Of a DNA stretch of 56,534 nt, positions 1 through 8,902 are shown in pieces. Origin of the DNA: Cyanobacteria bacterium UBA2566 (lineage in GTDB: Bacteria; Cyanobacteriota; Cyanobacteriia; Cyanobacteriales; Desertifilaceae); NCBI GenBank assembly GCA_002340255.1, contig DDLS01000022.1, positions 1 through 56,534 on the forward strand, read 5' to 3'. The number at the start of each line of letters is the position of its first letter. Within the stretch, counting starts at the first letter, position 1. The notes under the pieces are model-generated. The model saw only the letters and a list, made by a program, of their open reading frames with translations. It did no database searches and had not been told where the DNA came from. The position numbers and the translations under genes were made by a program.

Positions 1-27
1 CCACTTTTGTCCTGTACTGAGAGATGC

Positions 28-92
28 GGTATCTGTAGGGGCGAAAAATTTTTCGCCCCTACAATCCTGTCTCACTGTTAATCAAATCAACT
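28..92. repeat. Palindromic intergenic repeat, copy 1
   Basis: Bases 35-62 form a perfect 28-bp palindrome with 14-bp arms that begin GTAGGGGCG. A second copy lies at 36148-36212. The 32 bases after the palindrome (61-92 here, 36181-36212 there) align without a gap at 24 of 32 positions, so the repeat unit is larger than the hairpin. A degenerate third copy is at 45589-45617. Such elements are probably dispersed non-autonomous repeats. Here it lies downstream of the DoxX gene and could also act as its terminator. Confidence 0.75.
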
Positions 93-142
93 ATAATTAA
101 TACGAAAATAAGTTAGGAGACAATCGCTCTTTAGATCCTCCC

Positions 143-535
143 TCATTTACTTTCTCTGGAATCCCAACTCAAAGGACCCGAACCTTGTGAGAAAATAATG
201 AGGAGTCCTCCCAAAATCGATAAGTTTTTCATAAATGCGATGACCTGACTTTGATCCGAAAAGTCAAGATGAAATATTAAGGTAGTGGGGATTAGGAAGA
301 TCATCAAAAGCAGCGCTCCCCACCGAGACTTATAACCCACGAGAATCGATATTGTACCAATCAACTCAAATAGAATGGCAAAAATTAAGAAGAATTCTGG
401 GACAGGAATTCCTTTGGACGCTATCACTGATGCAGTGCCACTAAAGCCAAGAATTTTCTGAATCCCAGATCTGAGAAAAATAGCAACCAGAAATGCTCGT
501 CCTGCAAGTAATGAGAAATTTTCCATTTTTTCCAT
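143..535 (-). CDS. DoxX family membrane protein
   Basis: The product has 130 residues and about four hydrophobic helices (near residues 10-27, 47-67, 72-90 and 104-118). Length and pattern fit the DoxX/DoxD family of small membrane proteins, linked in other bacteria to redox or thiol stress. The conserved N-terminal part (LAGRAFLVAIFLRSGIQK, then a Gly/Ala-rich stretch) is typical. Two Met codons are possible starts, residue 1 or residue 4, and neither has a strong ribosome-binding site. It lies downstream of dnaK on the same strand, but two hairpins in the 185-bp gap suggest separate transcription. The substrate is unknown; only the family call is supported. Confidence 0.75.
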   Translation of the reverse strand: MEKMENFSLLAGRAFLVAIFLRSGIQKILGFSGTASVIASKGIPVPEFFLIFAILFELIGTISILVGYKSRWGALLLMIFLIPTTLIFHLDFSDQSQVIAFMKNLSILGGLLIIFSQGSGPLSWDSRESK

Positions 536-575
536 GGTAGACCTATATCCTTTTACTCAGATGCTTACATTAATT

Positions 576-596
576 GCTCCTTGAGAAGCAAGGAGC
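576..596 (-). terminator. Hairpin between dnaK and doxX
   Basis: An 8-bp perfect stem, GCTCCTTG (576-583) paired with CAAGGAGC (589-596), has a 5-base loop. It is 125 bp past the dnaK stop and 41 bp before the DoxX start. No clear U-run follows, so it may be an attenuator or structured leader rather than a classical terminator. Confidence 0.35.
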
Positions 597-651
597 TGAG
601 AACCCCTTGTTAACTGGAAAATTACTTGCCTTTAGACTGTGTTTAACCCAA

Positions 652-672
652 ATAGGGGGCAGCGCCCCCTAT
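652..672 (-). terminator. Probable dnaK terminator
   Basis: A GC-rich 9-bp stem, ATAGGGGGC (652-660) and GCCCCCTAT (664-672), has a 3-base loop. It starts 49 bp downstream of the dnaK stop. On the minus strand the stem is followed by TTTGGGTT, a weak U-tract. Position and stem strength support transcription termination after dnaK. Confidence 0.5.
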
Positions 673-720
673 ACCTGATTTTAAGCGATTACACGCTTTG
701 ACTCAGAAATCATAGAAAAA

Positions 721-2634
721 TTACTTCGTTTCCGAGAACTCAGCATCAATTACATCATCATCAGGACCATTGGAACCGGCATCACCTCCAGGAGGGGGAG
801 CATCAGCACCTGGTGCGCCAGCTTCATCACCGCCAGCCTGTTGATAGACACTGCTACCAATAGCATAGAGGGTTTGTTGCAGTTCAGTGGTCAGAGATTG
901 GATGCTCTCATCCTCCTCCTTGGCGATCGCCTCACGCAAGTCTTTAACCAAACCTTCGACCTTGGTTTTATCTTCTGCGGGAACCTTATCACCGAGTTCC
1001 TCCATCTGCTTCTCAGCTTGATAGCAGAGTTGATCCCCTTGGTTCTTGCGATCGATTTTCTCGCGCCGCTCCTTATCCGCATCGGCATTCGCTTCTGCTT
1101 CTTTCACCATCCGATCGACTTCCCGCTCATCGAGTGTCGAAGCTCCGGTAATACTAATCGACTGAGCCTTACCCGTTCCCTTATCCTTAGCTGTCACATT
1201 CAAGATACCATTGGCATCAATATCAAATGTCACCTCAATTTGGGGAACACCACGGGGAGCCGCCGGAATACCATCCAAGCGGAAGGTTCCCAAGCTCTTG
1301 TTGTCAGTTGACATTTCCCGCTCCCCTTGCAGAACATGAATTTCTACATTGGTTTGACCATCAACTGCGGTAGAGAAGGTTTCCGATTTCTTGGTAGGAA
1401 TAGTCGTGTTACGGGGAATAATCTTGGTCATTACACCACCGAGGGTTTCCACTCCAAGGGACAGGGGAGTTACGTCCAGCAGCAGAATATCTTTAACTTC
1501 CCCAGCCAATACCCCAGCTTGAATGGCAGCGCCAACAGCCACCACTTCATCGGGGTTTACGGTTTGGTTGGGTTCCTTACCAAGGGTTTTCTTCACCACT
1601 TCTCCAACCGCAGGCATCCGAGTGGAACCTCCAACCAGTACCACTTCATCAATGGCAGATTTATCCAGTTTGGCATCCTTGAGGGCTGTTTCTACAGGGA
1701 TGGCGCAGCGCTTAATCAGGTCTCCACATAAATCTTCAAATTTACCCCGTGTTAGAGTCAAGTCTAAATGTTTGGGGCCCTCTTGGGTAGCGGTAATAAA
1801 GGGTAGGTTAATTTCTGCTTGAGTAACGCTGGAGAGTTCAATTTTAGCTTTCTCAGCCGCTTCGGTTAACCGTTGCAGGGCTTGTTTATCCTTACGCAGG
1901 TCAATCCCCTCGGTTTTCTGGAATTCTGCAGCCAGATAATCAACAATTTTCTTATCGAAGTCATCCCCACCCAGGTGAGTATCTCCAGAGGTGGATAAGA
2001 CTTCAAATACACCGTCGCCTACTTCTAGGATCGATACGTCGAAGGTTCCCCCCCCTAAGTCAAAGACGAGAATGGTTTCATTGCTCTTTTTGTCTAATCC
2101 ATAAGCTAGGGATGCGGCTGTGGGTTCGTTGATAATCCGCAGGACTTCAACTCCAGCAATTTTACCTGCGTCTTTGGTGGCTTGCCGTTGGGAGTCGTTG
2201 AAGTAAGCGGGAACGGTAATGACGGCTTGGGTGACGGTTTCGCCGAGGTATTTGCTGGCATCATCGACGAGTTTACGCAGGACTTGGGCGGAGATTTCTT
2301 CGGGGGCAAATTTTTTGTCGGCAGCAGGACAGTTGAGTTTGACGTTGTTGCCTTCTTTGATGACTTCGTAGGAAACTTCGGTGGATTCGGTTCCGACTTC
2401 GTCGTAGCGCCGGCCGATGAATCGCTTGACGGAATAGAAGGTATTTTGGGCGTTCATTACGGCTTGCCGTTTGGCAATTTGTCCGACGAGGCGATCGCCA
2501 TTTTTAGCATAAGCAACGACAGAAGGAGTGGTGCGTCCACCTTCTGCGTTAGCAATAACAGTGGGTTTTCCCCCTTCCATTACTGCCACACAAGAGTTTG
2601 TTGTTCCTAAGTCAATTCCAACTACTTTAGCCAT
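721..2634 (-). CDS. dnaK: Molecular chaperone DnaK (Hsp70, DnaK2 type)
   Basis: This 637-residue protein is a full-length Hsp70. The nucleotide-binding domain starts with GIDLGTTNSCVAV near residue 6 and contains the phosphate-2 motif DLGGGTFDVS and the adenosine motif VVLVGGSTRMP. The interdomain linker DILLLDVTPLSLG and the substrate-binding domain follow. The acidic C-terminus with DDDVIDAEF is the usual DnaK tail that contacts co-chaperones. Overall similarity to the canonical bacterial protein points to DnaK2, the essential cytosolic paralog of cyanobacteria, rather than DnaK1 or DnaK3. An hsp20 gene lies 181 bp upstream on the same strand. No complete CIRCE operator was found upstream. 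No dnaJ or grpE is adjacent, which is usual in cyanobacteria. Confidence 0.97.
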   Translation of the reverse strand: MAKVVGIDLGTTNSCVAVMEGGKPTVIANAEGGRTTPSVVAYAKNGDRLVGQIAKRQAVMNAQNTFYSVKRFIGRRYDEVGTESTEVSYEVIKEGNNVKLNCPAADKKFAPEEISAQVLRKLVDDASKYLGETVTQAVITVPAYFNDSQRQATKDAGKIAGVEVLRIINEPTAASLAYGLDKKSNETILVFDLGGGTFDVSILEVGDGVFEVLSTSGDTHLGGDDFDKKIVDYLAAEFQKTEGIDLRKDKQALQRLTEAAEKAKIELSSVTQAEINLPFITATQEGPKHLDLTLTRGKFEDLCGDLIKRCAIPVETALKDAKLDKSAIDEVVLVGGSTRMPAVGEVVKKTLGKEPNQTVNPDEVVAVGAAIQAGVLAGEVKDILLLDVTPLSLGVETLGGVMTKIIPRNTTIPTKKSETFSTAVDGQTNVEIHVLQGEREMSTDNKSLGTFRLDGIPAAPRGVPQIEVTFDIDANGILNVTAKDKGTGKAQSISITGASTLDEREVDRMVKEAEANADADKERREKIDRKNQGDQLCYQAEKQMEELGDKVPAEDKTKVEGLVKDLREAIAKEEDESIQSLTTELQQTLYAIGSSVYQQAGGDEAGAPGADAPPPGGDAGSNGPDDDVIDAEFSETK

Positions 2635-2768
2635 AAGAGTTTTTGCACTCCAACTTTACTAACTACTAAGGATTCCGGCCTGGGCCTGAGAGCGCTCTAT
2701 AAATCTTTTGCTTTGAGGATGGGCCGTTCTCAGTATAAAGACCTCTGGCCCTATACTGAGGGGGGTTT

Positions 2769-2786
2769 GCCCTTGCGATGAAGGGC
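2769..2786 (-). terminator. Hairpin between hsp20 and dnaK
   Basis: GCCCTT (2769-2774) pairs with AAGGGC (2781-2786) across a 6-base loop, about 30 bp past the hsp20 stop. No U-run follows, so it may end or merely attenuate hsp20 transcripts before dnaK. Confidence 0.3.
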
Positions 2787-2815
2787 GGTTTACCGAACCT
2801 GGGGAGCAGTTGCAC

Positions 2816-3247
2816 TTAAGCTGCCCAAGGGTCTTCGTCTAAACTGACGGGTGTTTCTAAGGGGGTGGGTTCGGGTTGAGAGAGAGTCGATTTACCCAAG
2901 GTGATTTTGACCGGTTGGGGTTTTTGCTTTTTGGGCAGGTTCAGAGTCAGGATGCCGTGCTTTAATTGGCTCTCGATGCGATCGCGCTCAATGGCAAACG
3001 GTAGAGCTACAGAGCGCCGAAATTGCCCATACTTCACTTCAGAATAGAGAGCAACCGAGTCAGAACGAAGATGACGAGTCCATTGCACGGTTAGGGTTTT
3101 TTCTGTTGCTTCAATATCGAGATCTTTGGCTTGAATTCCCGGTGCTTCAACGTGCAGCATCAGACCTTCGGATGTGATTTGCCAGGCGATCGCCGGTTGA
3201 TAGAGTGTTTTTTGTTCCATCGGTTGGACATGCATCATCGCGATCAT
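2816..3247 (-). CDS. Small heat shock protein (Hsp20/alpha-crystallin)
   Basis: The 143-residue protein contains an alpha-crystallin domain from about residue 20 to 115. The diagnostic G-x-L segment is visible as HGILTLNLPK, and the conserved RSVALPF stretch precedes it. Small Hsps bind unfolding proteins without ATP and pass them to DnaK; in cyanobacteria HspA also protects thylakoid membranes. The start is well supported: AGGAGGG lies about 6 bases before the ATG at 3247. It is encoded just upstream of dnaK on the same strand, which suits joint heat or light-stress induction, although a hairpin separates them. The C-terminal extension ends DEDPWAA and lacks an obvious IxI/V motif. Confidence 0.92.
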   Translation of the reverse strand: MIAMMHVQPMEQKTLYQPAIAWQITSEGLMLHVEAPGIQAKDLDIEATEKTLTVQWTRHLRSDSVALYSEVKYGQFRRSVALPFAIERDRIESQLKHGILTLNLPKKQKPQPVKITLGKSTLSQPEPTPLETPVSLDEDPWAA

Positions 3248-3495
3248 AGTTACCCTCCTGTTGACCTTGGGTAAGTGATTTCTACTGCTCTTATCCTAAA
3301 GGTTGGAACCCTTTGACACAGGAGGGCAAACCGTATCAAACCTGGTGAATTTTCACCCAATTTAGGTCATAGACTTGTTGTAGAAGACCGGCACAAAGTA
3401 ATAGGCAATAGGCACGAATGGCAATCATCATCAGAACCTAGAATTACTGCATTACTCTTTATTCCCTACCCACTAGCGTTTTTCTCTTGAATTCT

Positions 3496-4083
3496 TCAAA
3501 ACCAGTCTCTCCAACTCGATCCAGTTTTTCCCGTCATTACCCATAAAATGGCCCTTGCCCCATCCCGAAAAACTTTTTCCATCGGTTCTGGTGCTCGTCC
3601 AGAAGGTACAGATAAAGGTTTATATTCAATCCCCCGACTGCCAAACACAATTTGGCCAATGACTTGAGCGCGGCGCATATGATCGTCTGAAGTAATTAAA
3701 TAAACACTATCAATTCCCCTAGCCTTAAACTCATCGACTAAAGTCGTGAAATTCGTCACCGTATCCACCGCTTCATAATCTAAATGGAGTCGCCGCAAAC
3801 TAATCCCCGCTTCCGCAAATAGCCATTGTGCATATTCTGGATTACTTCCCCCAGAAATCCAGATATCCAAATGACTATGCTGGCGAGCAAAATCAGCCGC
3901 AAACTGTTCCCGGACTACCGAACCTCCCAAGACTAAAATCGCGTCAGGTTCTTGAAAATAACTCCTAATTCCTTTGTAGGCAAATGAGAGCATTGTTAAC
4001 AGGAGAGCCAATTTCAAAAACAATTTTTTCCTCTGATGACGAGGTTTAAGCATAGATTGGGAAACTGAAAGAGGGTCATTCAT
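3496..4083 (-). CDS. YdcF/SanA-like DUF218 protein
   Basis: The 195-residue protein has one N-terminal hydrophobic segment (about residues 22-38) after a basic stretch, then a DUF218 domain. Visible motifs are AILVLGG near residue 50, WISGGS, VDTVTNF and LITSDDHMRRA. The family includes E. coli YdcF and SanA, linked to envelope functions with poorly defined biochemistry. The single anchor suggests a domain outside the cytoplasm or tethered to the membrane. It is divergent from the glycosidase gene that follows. Function beyond the family is unknown. Confidence 0.82.
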   Translation of the reverse strand: MNDPLSVSQSMLKPRHQRKKLFLKLALLLTMLSFAYKGIRSYFQEPDAILVLGGSVVREQFAADFARQHSHLDIWISGGSNPEYAQWLFAEAGISLRRLHLDYEAVDTVTNFTTLVDEFKARGIDSVYLITSDDHMRRAQVIGQIVFGSRGIEYKPLSVPSGRAPEPMEKVFRDGARAILWVMTGKTGSSWRDWF

Positions 4084-4371
4084 GGGGAAAGTTTTATCAA
4101 TGCCATTGAATCATGCACTAGAGTGTATCTCTGGGCATCACTGATGCTAGAGATCGCCGACATCAATCGTACCGATTGCGCCACTCAAGTGCAAGTTGCA
4201 CCTTTCTTTGTTCAAACTTACTCCCCATCGATCGGGATTAGCCTCAAGATCCATACGTCTCATATCGATCGCGCGCCTTTGTGCAGTACACCACGATACA
4301 ATAAATCCAGAAACTTAAGTCTTGCTTCACTATACGCTTGTCTGATTCAACACCCTTTAATATCTTTTACT

Positions 4372-5832
4372 GTGAATCCAACCCTTTACCAACTCAATAT
4401 CTGTCTGCGGCTCCATAATCTCTCCCAAGAATTAAACCATCCAGCCACCCTCAACGATATTCCCGATCGCGAACTCGATCGATGGGCGAAGCTAGGGTTT
4501 GATTGGATTTATGCCTTAGGAATCTGGGAAACGGGAACCCTAGGACGAGAAGTCTCGCGCACCAACCCCGACTGGGTGAGGGAATATAAAGAACTCCTGC
4601 CCGATCTAACCGAGAGCGATATTTGTGGCTCTTGTTTTGCGATCAAAGCCTATCAACTGCATCCCAGCTTTGGCGATCCATCTGCTCTGAAAGAATTTGG
4701 CGATCGCCTCCATCAACGGGGTCTCAAACTGATGCTCGATTTTGTCCCCAACCACACTGCCCCCGATCACTCCTGGATACAAGAGCATCCGGATTTCTAT
4801 ATCCAAGGAAGCCCAGAAGATCGCCAACGAGAACCCCAAAACTACACGGAAATTCCTCACCAAGGCATCTTCGCCCATGGTCGAGACCCCTACTTTACCG
4901 GTTGGCCGGATACCTTACAACTCAACTATGGTCACCCTGCAGTCTTAACAGCTATGACCGATGAATTACTCTCCATTGCCCAAGTCTGTGATGGAGTACG
5001 CTGTGACATGGCCATGTTAATCCTGCCAGACATTTTTCATCGTACTTGGGGCATTATTGCCCACTCCTTTTGGCCCTCAGCCATCCAGACCGTAAAACAA
5101 CAACACCCCACCTTTACCTTCATGGCGGAAGTCTATTGGGGTTTAGAATGGACGCTGCAACAACAAGGCTTTGATTATACCTACGACAAGCGCCTCTACG
5201 ATCGCCTCCATAGCCAACAAGCCCATCCCGTCCGCGAACATTTTAGTGCCTCCTTAGACTATCAAGAGCGCTCTGTACGCTTCCTGGAAAACCATGATGA
5301 ACCCCGCGCTGCGGGCATATTTCCCTTGGGCAGTCATCAAGCAGCGGCTCTGTTGACCTATCTGTGTCCTGGACTCCGATTTTTCCACCATGGGCAGTTG
5401 CAAGGATGGACACAAAAAGTTTCTATCCATCTGTGTCGCAGTGCTAAACAAGTCTCCAATCCTGCTTTAGAACACTTCTATGAGCAACTGCTACAATCCT
5501 TGTCTCATCCTGTACTGCGGGAAGGGAACTGGCAGCTCTTGGACTGCTCTCCTGCATGGGAATATAACGGCACTTGGGCTAATTTTATTGCCTTTGGTTG
5601 GCACAACGATCGCCATGAACAGGTGTTGGTTGTAGTGAATTATGCACCCTATCCCGGACAATGCTATGTCCATATTCCCTGGGATTGGCAACCGGTTTCC
5701 TATGCTCTTCAAGATTTAATCAGCACCGCCTATTATGAACGACAAGGGGAGGAGTTATCCAGCCAAGGACTCTATTTAGATATTGCCGCTTGGAAAGGCC
5801 ATGTTTTCGGGATTTCGGCGATCGCCGGTTAA
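4372..5832 (+). CDS. GH13 alpha-amylase family glycosidase
   Basis: The reading frame is open from 4123, but the first 83 codons look non-coding. Family-like sequence begins at VNPTLYQLN, so the GTG at 4372 is chosen, giving 486 residues. No clear ribosome-binding site precedes it. The GH13 barrel shows conserved region I as DFVPNHT, region II as GVRCDMAM (nucleophile Asp), region III as FMAEVYW (acid/base Glu) and region IV as ENHDEPRA (transition-state Asp). A C-terminal beta domain follows. It should act on alpha-1,4-glucans or related glucosides, probably in glycogen or maltodextrin turnover. The exact substrate is not readable. Neighbours (DUF218, ppk) give no pathway clue. Confidence 0.85.
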   Translation: MNPTLYQLNICLRLHNLSQELNHPATLNDIPDRELDRWAKLGFDWIYALGIWETGTLGREVSRTNPDWVREYKELLPDLTESDICGSCFAIKAYQLHPSFGDPSALKEFGDRLHQRGLKLMLDFVPNHTAPDHSWIQEHPDFYIQGSPEDRQREPQNYTEIPHQGIFAHGRDPYFTGWPDTLQLNYGHPAVLTAMTDELLSIAQVCDGVRCDMAMLILPDIFHRTWGIIAHSFWPSAIQTVKQQHPTFTFMAEVYWGLEWTLQQQGFDYTYDKRLYDRLHSQQAHPVREHFSASLDYQERSVRFLENHDEPRAAGIFPLGSHQAAALLTYLCPGLRFFHHGQLQGWTQKVSIHLCRSAKQVSNPALEHFYEQLLQSLSHPVLREGNWQLLDCSPAWEYNGTWANFIAFGWHNDRHEQVLVVVNYAPYPGQCYVHIPWDWQPVSYALQDLISTAYYERQGEELSSQGLYLDIAAWKGHVFGISAIAG

Positions 5833-6060
5833 TCCTATGGATCGGTATCTGTTTCTCCTTCAGCCAAGCCGAGCAAGCCATTATCTGGGATCGGCTCAGA
5901 TTTAGCAGATTATCTTCTCACTTACTCCCTTAAACTCTAGTTTTTGTACTTCTCTCTGAATAAGGTAAAATACAAGCCAATCCCCCACCTCACCGAAAAA
6001 AACAATTTTCATATCGTGGGATACGGGGTTAACTTTGCTCTGTTAATTCACTTATTGATA

Positions 6061-8241
6061 ATGGCTAAATCTAAGAAAACAACCCCACCTTTAAATCTCA
6101 AAGATTCCCAATACTACTTGAATCGAGAACTCAGTTGGCTGGAGTTTAACAAACGAGTTTTACATGAAGCACTCGATCCGCGAACTCCTTTATTAGAACA
6201 ATTAAAATTCCTCGGAATTTTCAGCAGTAATCTCGATGAGTTTTTCATGGTGAGAATTGCTGGATTAAAAAAACAAGTGGAAGCGGAAGTCCATAAATTA
6301 ACTCCCGATGGACGCACTCCAGAACAACAACTCCTAGAGATTAGTCAACAATTACATCCAACCGTTGAAAAACAACATCAACATTTTCACCAAGTTCTTA
6401 AACCCAAGTTGATTGAAGAAGGGATTTATTTGGTTGATTATATTGACCTCACTCCAGAGCAACGCCTCTATTACCAAAAATATTTTGAAAAGCAAATTTT
6501 TCCCGTTTTAACCCCTCTAGCTGTTGACCCCAGCCATCCTTTTCCTTATATTTCTAACCGCAGCCTCAATTTGGCCGTTTTAGTCAATGACCCAGAAACC
6601 GATGAAGATCATTTTGCTCGGGTCAAAGTTCCGAGGGCACTGGCTCGTTTTTTAGCCTTACCTCCTGAGTTATATTATTCTTCAGAATATCCCGCTAAAA
6701 TTCGTTGGATGGGTGTTCCATTAGAACAAATTATTGCCCATAATCTAGACCCTTTATTTCCGGGGATGAATATCCAAGAATATTATCCTTTCCGGATTAC
6801 TCGCAATGCGGATCTATCAGTGCAAGAAGATGAAGCCGATGATTTACTGCTGGCGATGGAACAGGAATTGCGTAAACGTCGCATTGGTGGATTAATCGTG
6901 CGAATGGAAATTATGGTCAATACGCCACCTAAAATTCGCGAGATGTTAATCCAGGAAATGAGTTTAAAAGAAGAGGATGTTTATGAAGTTGAGGGCTTAG
7001 TCGGTCTAGGGGATTTAATGAGTTTCATGGGGCTTCCTTTACCTCATCTTAAAGATCCAGAATGGTCTCCTATCGTCCCCCATTATTTTCAGGGACTCAG
7101 ATCCCTACAAACCGATCCTTTTTCTGAGGATCAAGAGGAAGGGATTAGTATTTTTGAGCTGATTCGCGAGCGTGATTTGTTTTTCCATCATCCCTATGAT
7201 TCTTTTGCTTCTACGGTACAACGGTTTATTACAGAAGCGGCCTACGATCCGAAAGTGCTGGCGATCAAAATGACGTTGTATCGAACCTCTGGAGATTCTC
7301 CAATTGTGAAGGCTTTGATTGCAGCGGCGGAAAATGGGAAGCAAGTGGTGGCTTTAGTGGAATTAAAGGCTCGATTTGATGAGGAGAATAATATTCAATG
7401 GGCCAGAACCCTCGAGAGTGCTGGGGTGCATGTGGTGTATGGGTTGGTGGGATTGAAAACCCATACGAAGGTGGTGATGGTGGTGCGTCGGGATTCGGAT
7501 CAGATGCGGCGGTATGTGCATGTTGGCACGGGTAATTACAATCCCAAAACAGCAAAACTCTATACAGATTTGGGCATTTTGTCTTGCCATGATGAGTTAG
7601 GAGCAGATTTGACAGATTTGTTTAATTTCTTGACCGGATATTCTCGACAACGATCTTATCGTAAGTTGTTGGTGGCTCCGGTGAGTTTGCGATCGCGGAT
7701 GATGGAGTTGATTGAACGGGAAATTGAACATGCTCGTAATGGCCATCATGCTCGGATTGTGGCGAAAATGAACTCTTTAGTCGATCCTAAAATGATTGTT
7801 GCCCTCTATGAAGCATCTCAGGCGGGTGTACAAATCGATCTGATTGTCCGGGGAATGTGTTGTTTACGACCGGGAATTCCAGGGGTGAGCGAGACCATCC
7901 GCGTGATTAGTATTGTGGGTCGCTTTTTAGAACATGCTCGAATCTTTTACTTCCACAACCAGGGTGCTGAAGAGTCCTATATTGGTAGTGCGGATTGGAT
8001 GCCTCGTAATCTCGATCGACGGGTGGAGGCGGTTACCCCCATTGATGATCCAGAGATCCAAAAAGATGTGCAAGAGATTTTGGGGGTTATGCTTGCCGAT
8101 AACCGCCATGCTTGGGAGCTTCAGTCTGATGGAACCTATCTCCAACGCCAACCCCCCGAAAATGCTGAACCTCAAAGTTCGCAAGATATTTTTATGAAAA
8201 TGTCTGAAGTTGGCCGAAAAGGGGCCCTGCATACCCTTTAG
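6061..8241 (+). CDS. ppk1: Polyphosphate kinase 1
   Basis: PPK1 reversibly moves the gamma-phosphate of ATP onto polyphosphate, giving cells a phosphate and energy store. The frame is open from 5944, but homology starts with YYLNRELSWLEFNKRVL, so the ATG at 6061 is preferred (726 residues, close to the usual length of about 690-730). The N-terminal domain contains SNLDEFFMVR. The catalytic half contains GLKTHTK, whose His matches the autophosphorylated His of E. coli PPK, then RRYVHVGTGNYNP and LEHARIFYFHN with the second catalytic His. The C-terminus keeps YIGSADWMPRNLDRRVE. No ppx or pho genes are adjacent. All key residues are intact. Confidence 0.96.
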   Translation: MAKSKKTTPPLNLKDSQYYLNRELSWLEFNKRVLHEALDPRTPLLEQLKFLGIFSSNLDEFFMVRIAGLKKQVEAEVHKLTPDGRTPEQQLLEISQQLHPTVEKQHQHFHQVLKPKLIEEGIYLVDYIDLTPEQRLYYQKYFEKQIFPVLTPLAVDPSHPFPYISNRSLNLAVLVNDPETDEDHFARVKVPRALARFLALPPELYYSSEYPAKIRWMGVPLEQIIAHNLDPLFPGMNIQEYYPFRITRNADLSVQEDEADDLLLAMEQELRKRRIGGLIVRMEIMVNTPPKIREMLIQEMSLKEEDVYEVEGLVGLGDLMSFMGLPLPHLKDPEWSPIVPHYFQGLRSLQTDPFSEDQEEGISIFELIRERDLFFHHPYDSFASTVQRFITEAAYDPKVLAIKMTLYRTSGDSPIVKALIAAAENGKQVVALVELKARFDEENNIQWARTLESAGVHVVYGLVGLKTHTKVVMVVRRDSDQMRRYVHVGTGNYNPKTAKLYTDLGILSCHDELGADLTDLFNFLTGYSRQRSYRKLLVAPVSLRSRMMELIEREIEHARNGHHARIVAKMNSLVDPKMIVALYEASQAGVQIDLIVRGMCCLRPGIPGVSETIRVISIVGRFLEHARIFYFHNQGAEESYIGSADWMPRNLDRRVEAVTPIDDPEIQKDVQEILGVMLADNRHAWELQSDGTYLQRQPPENAEPQSSQDIFMKMSEVGRKGALHTL

Positions 8242-8356
8242 GATTTCGATCGCCGTCTGTTCTAGGCTCTTCCACTCCATTAGATCCCTGGTAAATTGAA
8301 AAATGGTTTACATGAACAGGAGGTCTAATGGGGATTCAGAGTAACCACTCGCTAGT

Positions 8357-8557
8357 TTAAGTCACTAATGATGCCACCCCTGCCATCAAAGCTACAATCA
8401 AGACGATGAGGGTCTTGTAGAGCTGTAGGGTTTGTAAATCCAGGGAAGAAGATAAAGGAGATGGGGGAATGACTTCCTCAGGTAGATTGACTTCTTCAGG
8501 AGCCTTTACAGAAGGTAGAGTACGCTGATATTGTATGCCGCGATAACGCAAATTCAT
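8357..8557 (-). CDS. Small DUF4278-type membrane protein
   Basis: This 66-residue protein starts MNLRYRGIQYQ, which matches the short N-terminal motif of the cyanobacterial DUF4278 family. After a Pro/Glu-rich middle it ends in one transmembrane helix (about residues 47-64). An AGAGG-like ribosome-binding site precedes the ATG at 8557. It is convergent with ppk1 and has no operon partner. Members are small, cyanobacteria-specific and of unknown function. It is likely a real gene because motif, ribosome-binding site and helix agree. Confidence 0.65.
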   Translation of the reverse strand: MNLRYRGIQYQRTLPSVKAPEEVNLPEEVIPPSPLSSSLDLQTLQLYKTLIVLIVALMAGVASLVT

Positions 8558-8902
8558 CGCTGTTGCCTCTTGAAACTCTAAAATAGGAGTGAAGTTTGAA
8601 TTGCTCAGGTGTTGATTGAGCCTTTCTGTTTTGATTAGAACCCCAGTTTTAGGGGAGTAACCGTATTTTGTTAACAGTTCTTTAAGGGAGTTTAGGCAAT
8701 AGCTAACTGAACTTAAAGAGCTATTAAAACTTATCTTTCCTATTATAGTTTACTTATGTATCTAGGGCAACTTTTTTCTGATATTTTCCGAGAATTTGCA
8801 TAGTGTAAATGTGAAGTATGCAAGGATAGAGGCAATAGATAGGCAATAGGAGAAACCCGGGGTTACCCTTTTCTGGAACAACTGAACTCTAAGGATGGAA
8901 TA
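8558..8902. other. Intergenic region upstream of the CRTISO-like gene
   Basis: This 345-bp AT-rich stretch lies between divergent genes and should hold both promoters. No convincing -35/-10 pair could be assigned. At 8831-8850 two GGCAATA heptamers occur 4 bases apart, related in style to the heptamer arrays elsewhere. An AGAAACCCGGGGTT piece at 8851-8864 resembles half of the hairpin found after gltX. No ORF or RNA gene was recognised. Confidence 0.4.

Noticed and set aside
841..2610. Three plus-strand open frames opposite dnaK
   Set aside because: They are antisense shadows of a highly biased coding gene, with no family resemblance.
2635..2660. GCACTC near the dnaK start resembling one arm of a CIRCE operator
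   Set aside because: No complementary GAGTGC arm follows at the required nine-base spacing.
3395..3415. ATAGGCAATAGGCAC as another heptamer array
   Set aside because: Only about two units of a different heptamer, too short to call a repeat array.
4123..4371. N-terminal 83-codon extension of the glycosidase frame
   Set aside because: Sequence before VNPTLYQLN does not look like a GH13 N-terminus or a signal peptide, and no ribosome-binding site supports the upstream GTG.
5944..6060. 39-codon extension of polyphosphate kinase
   Set aside because: The family N-terminus starts just after the ATG at 6061, and the upstream codons look non-coding.
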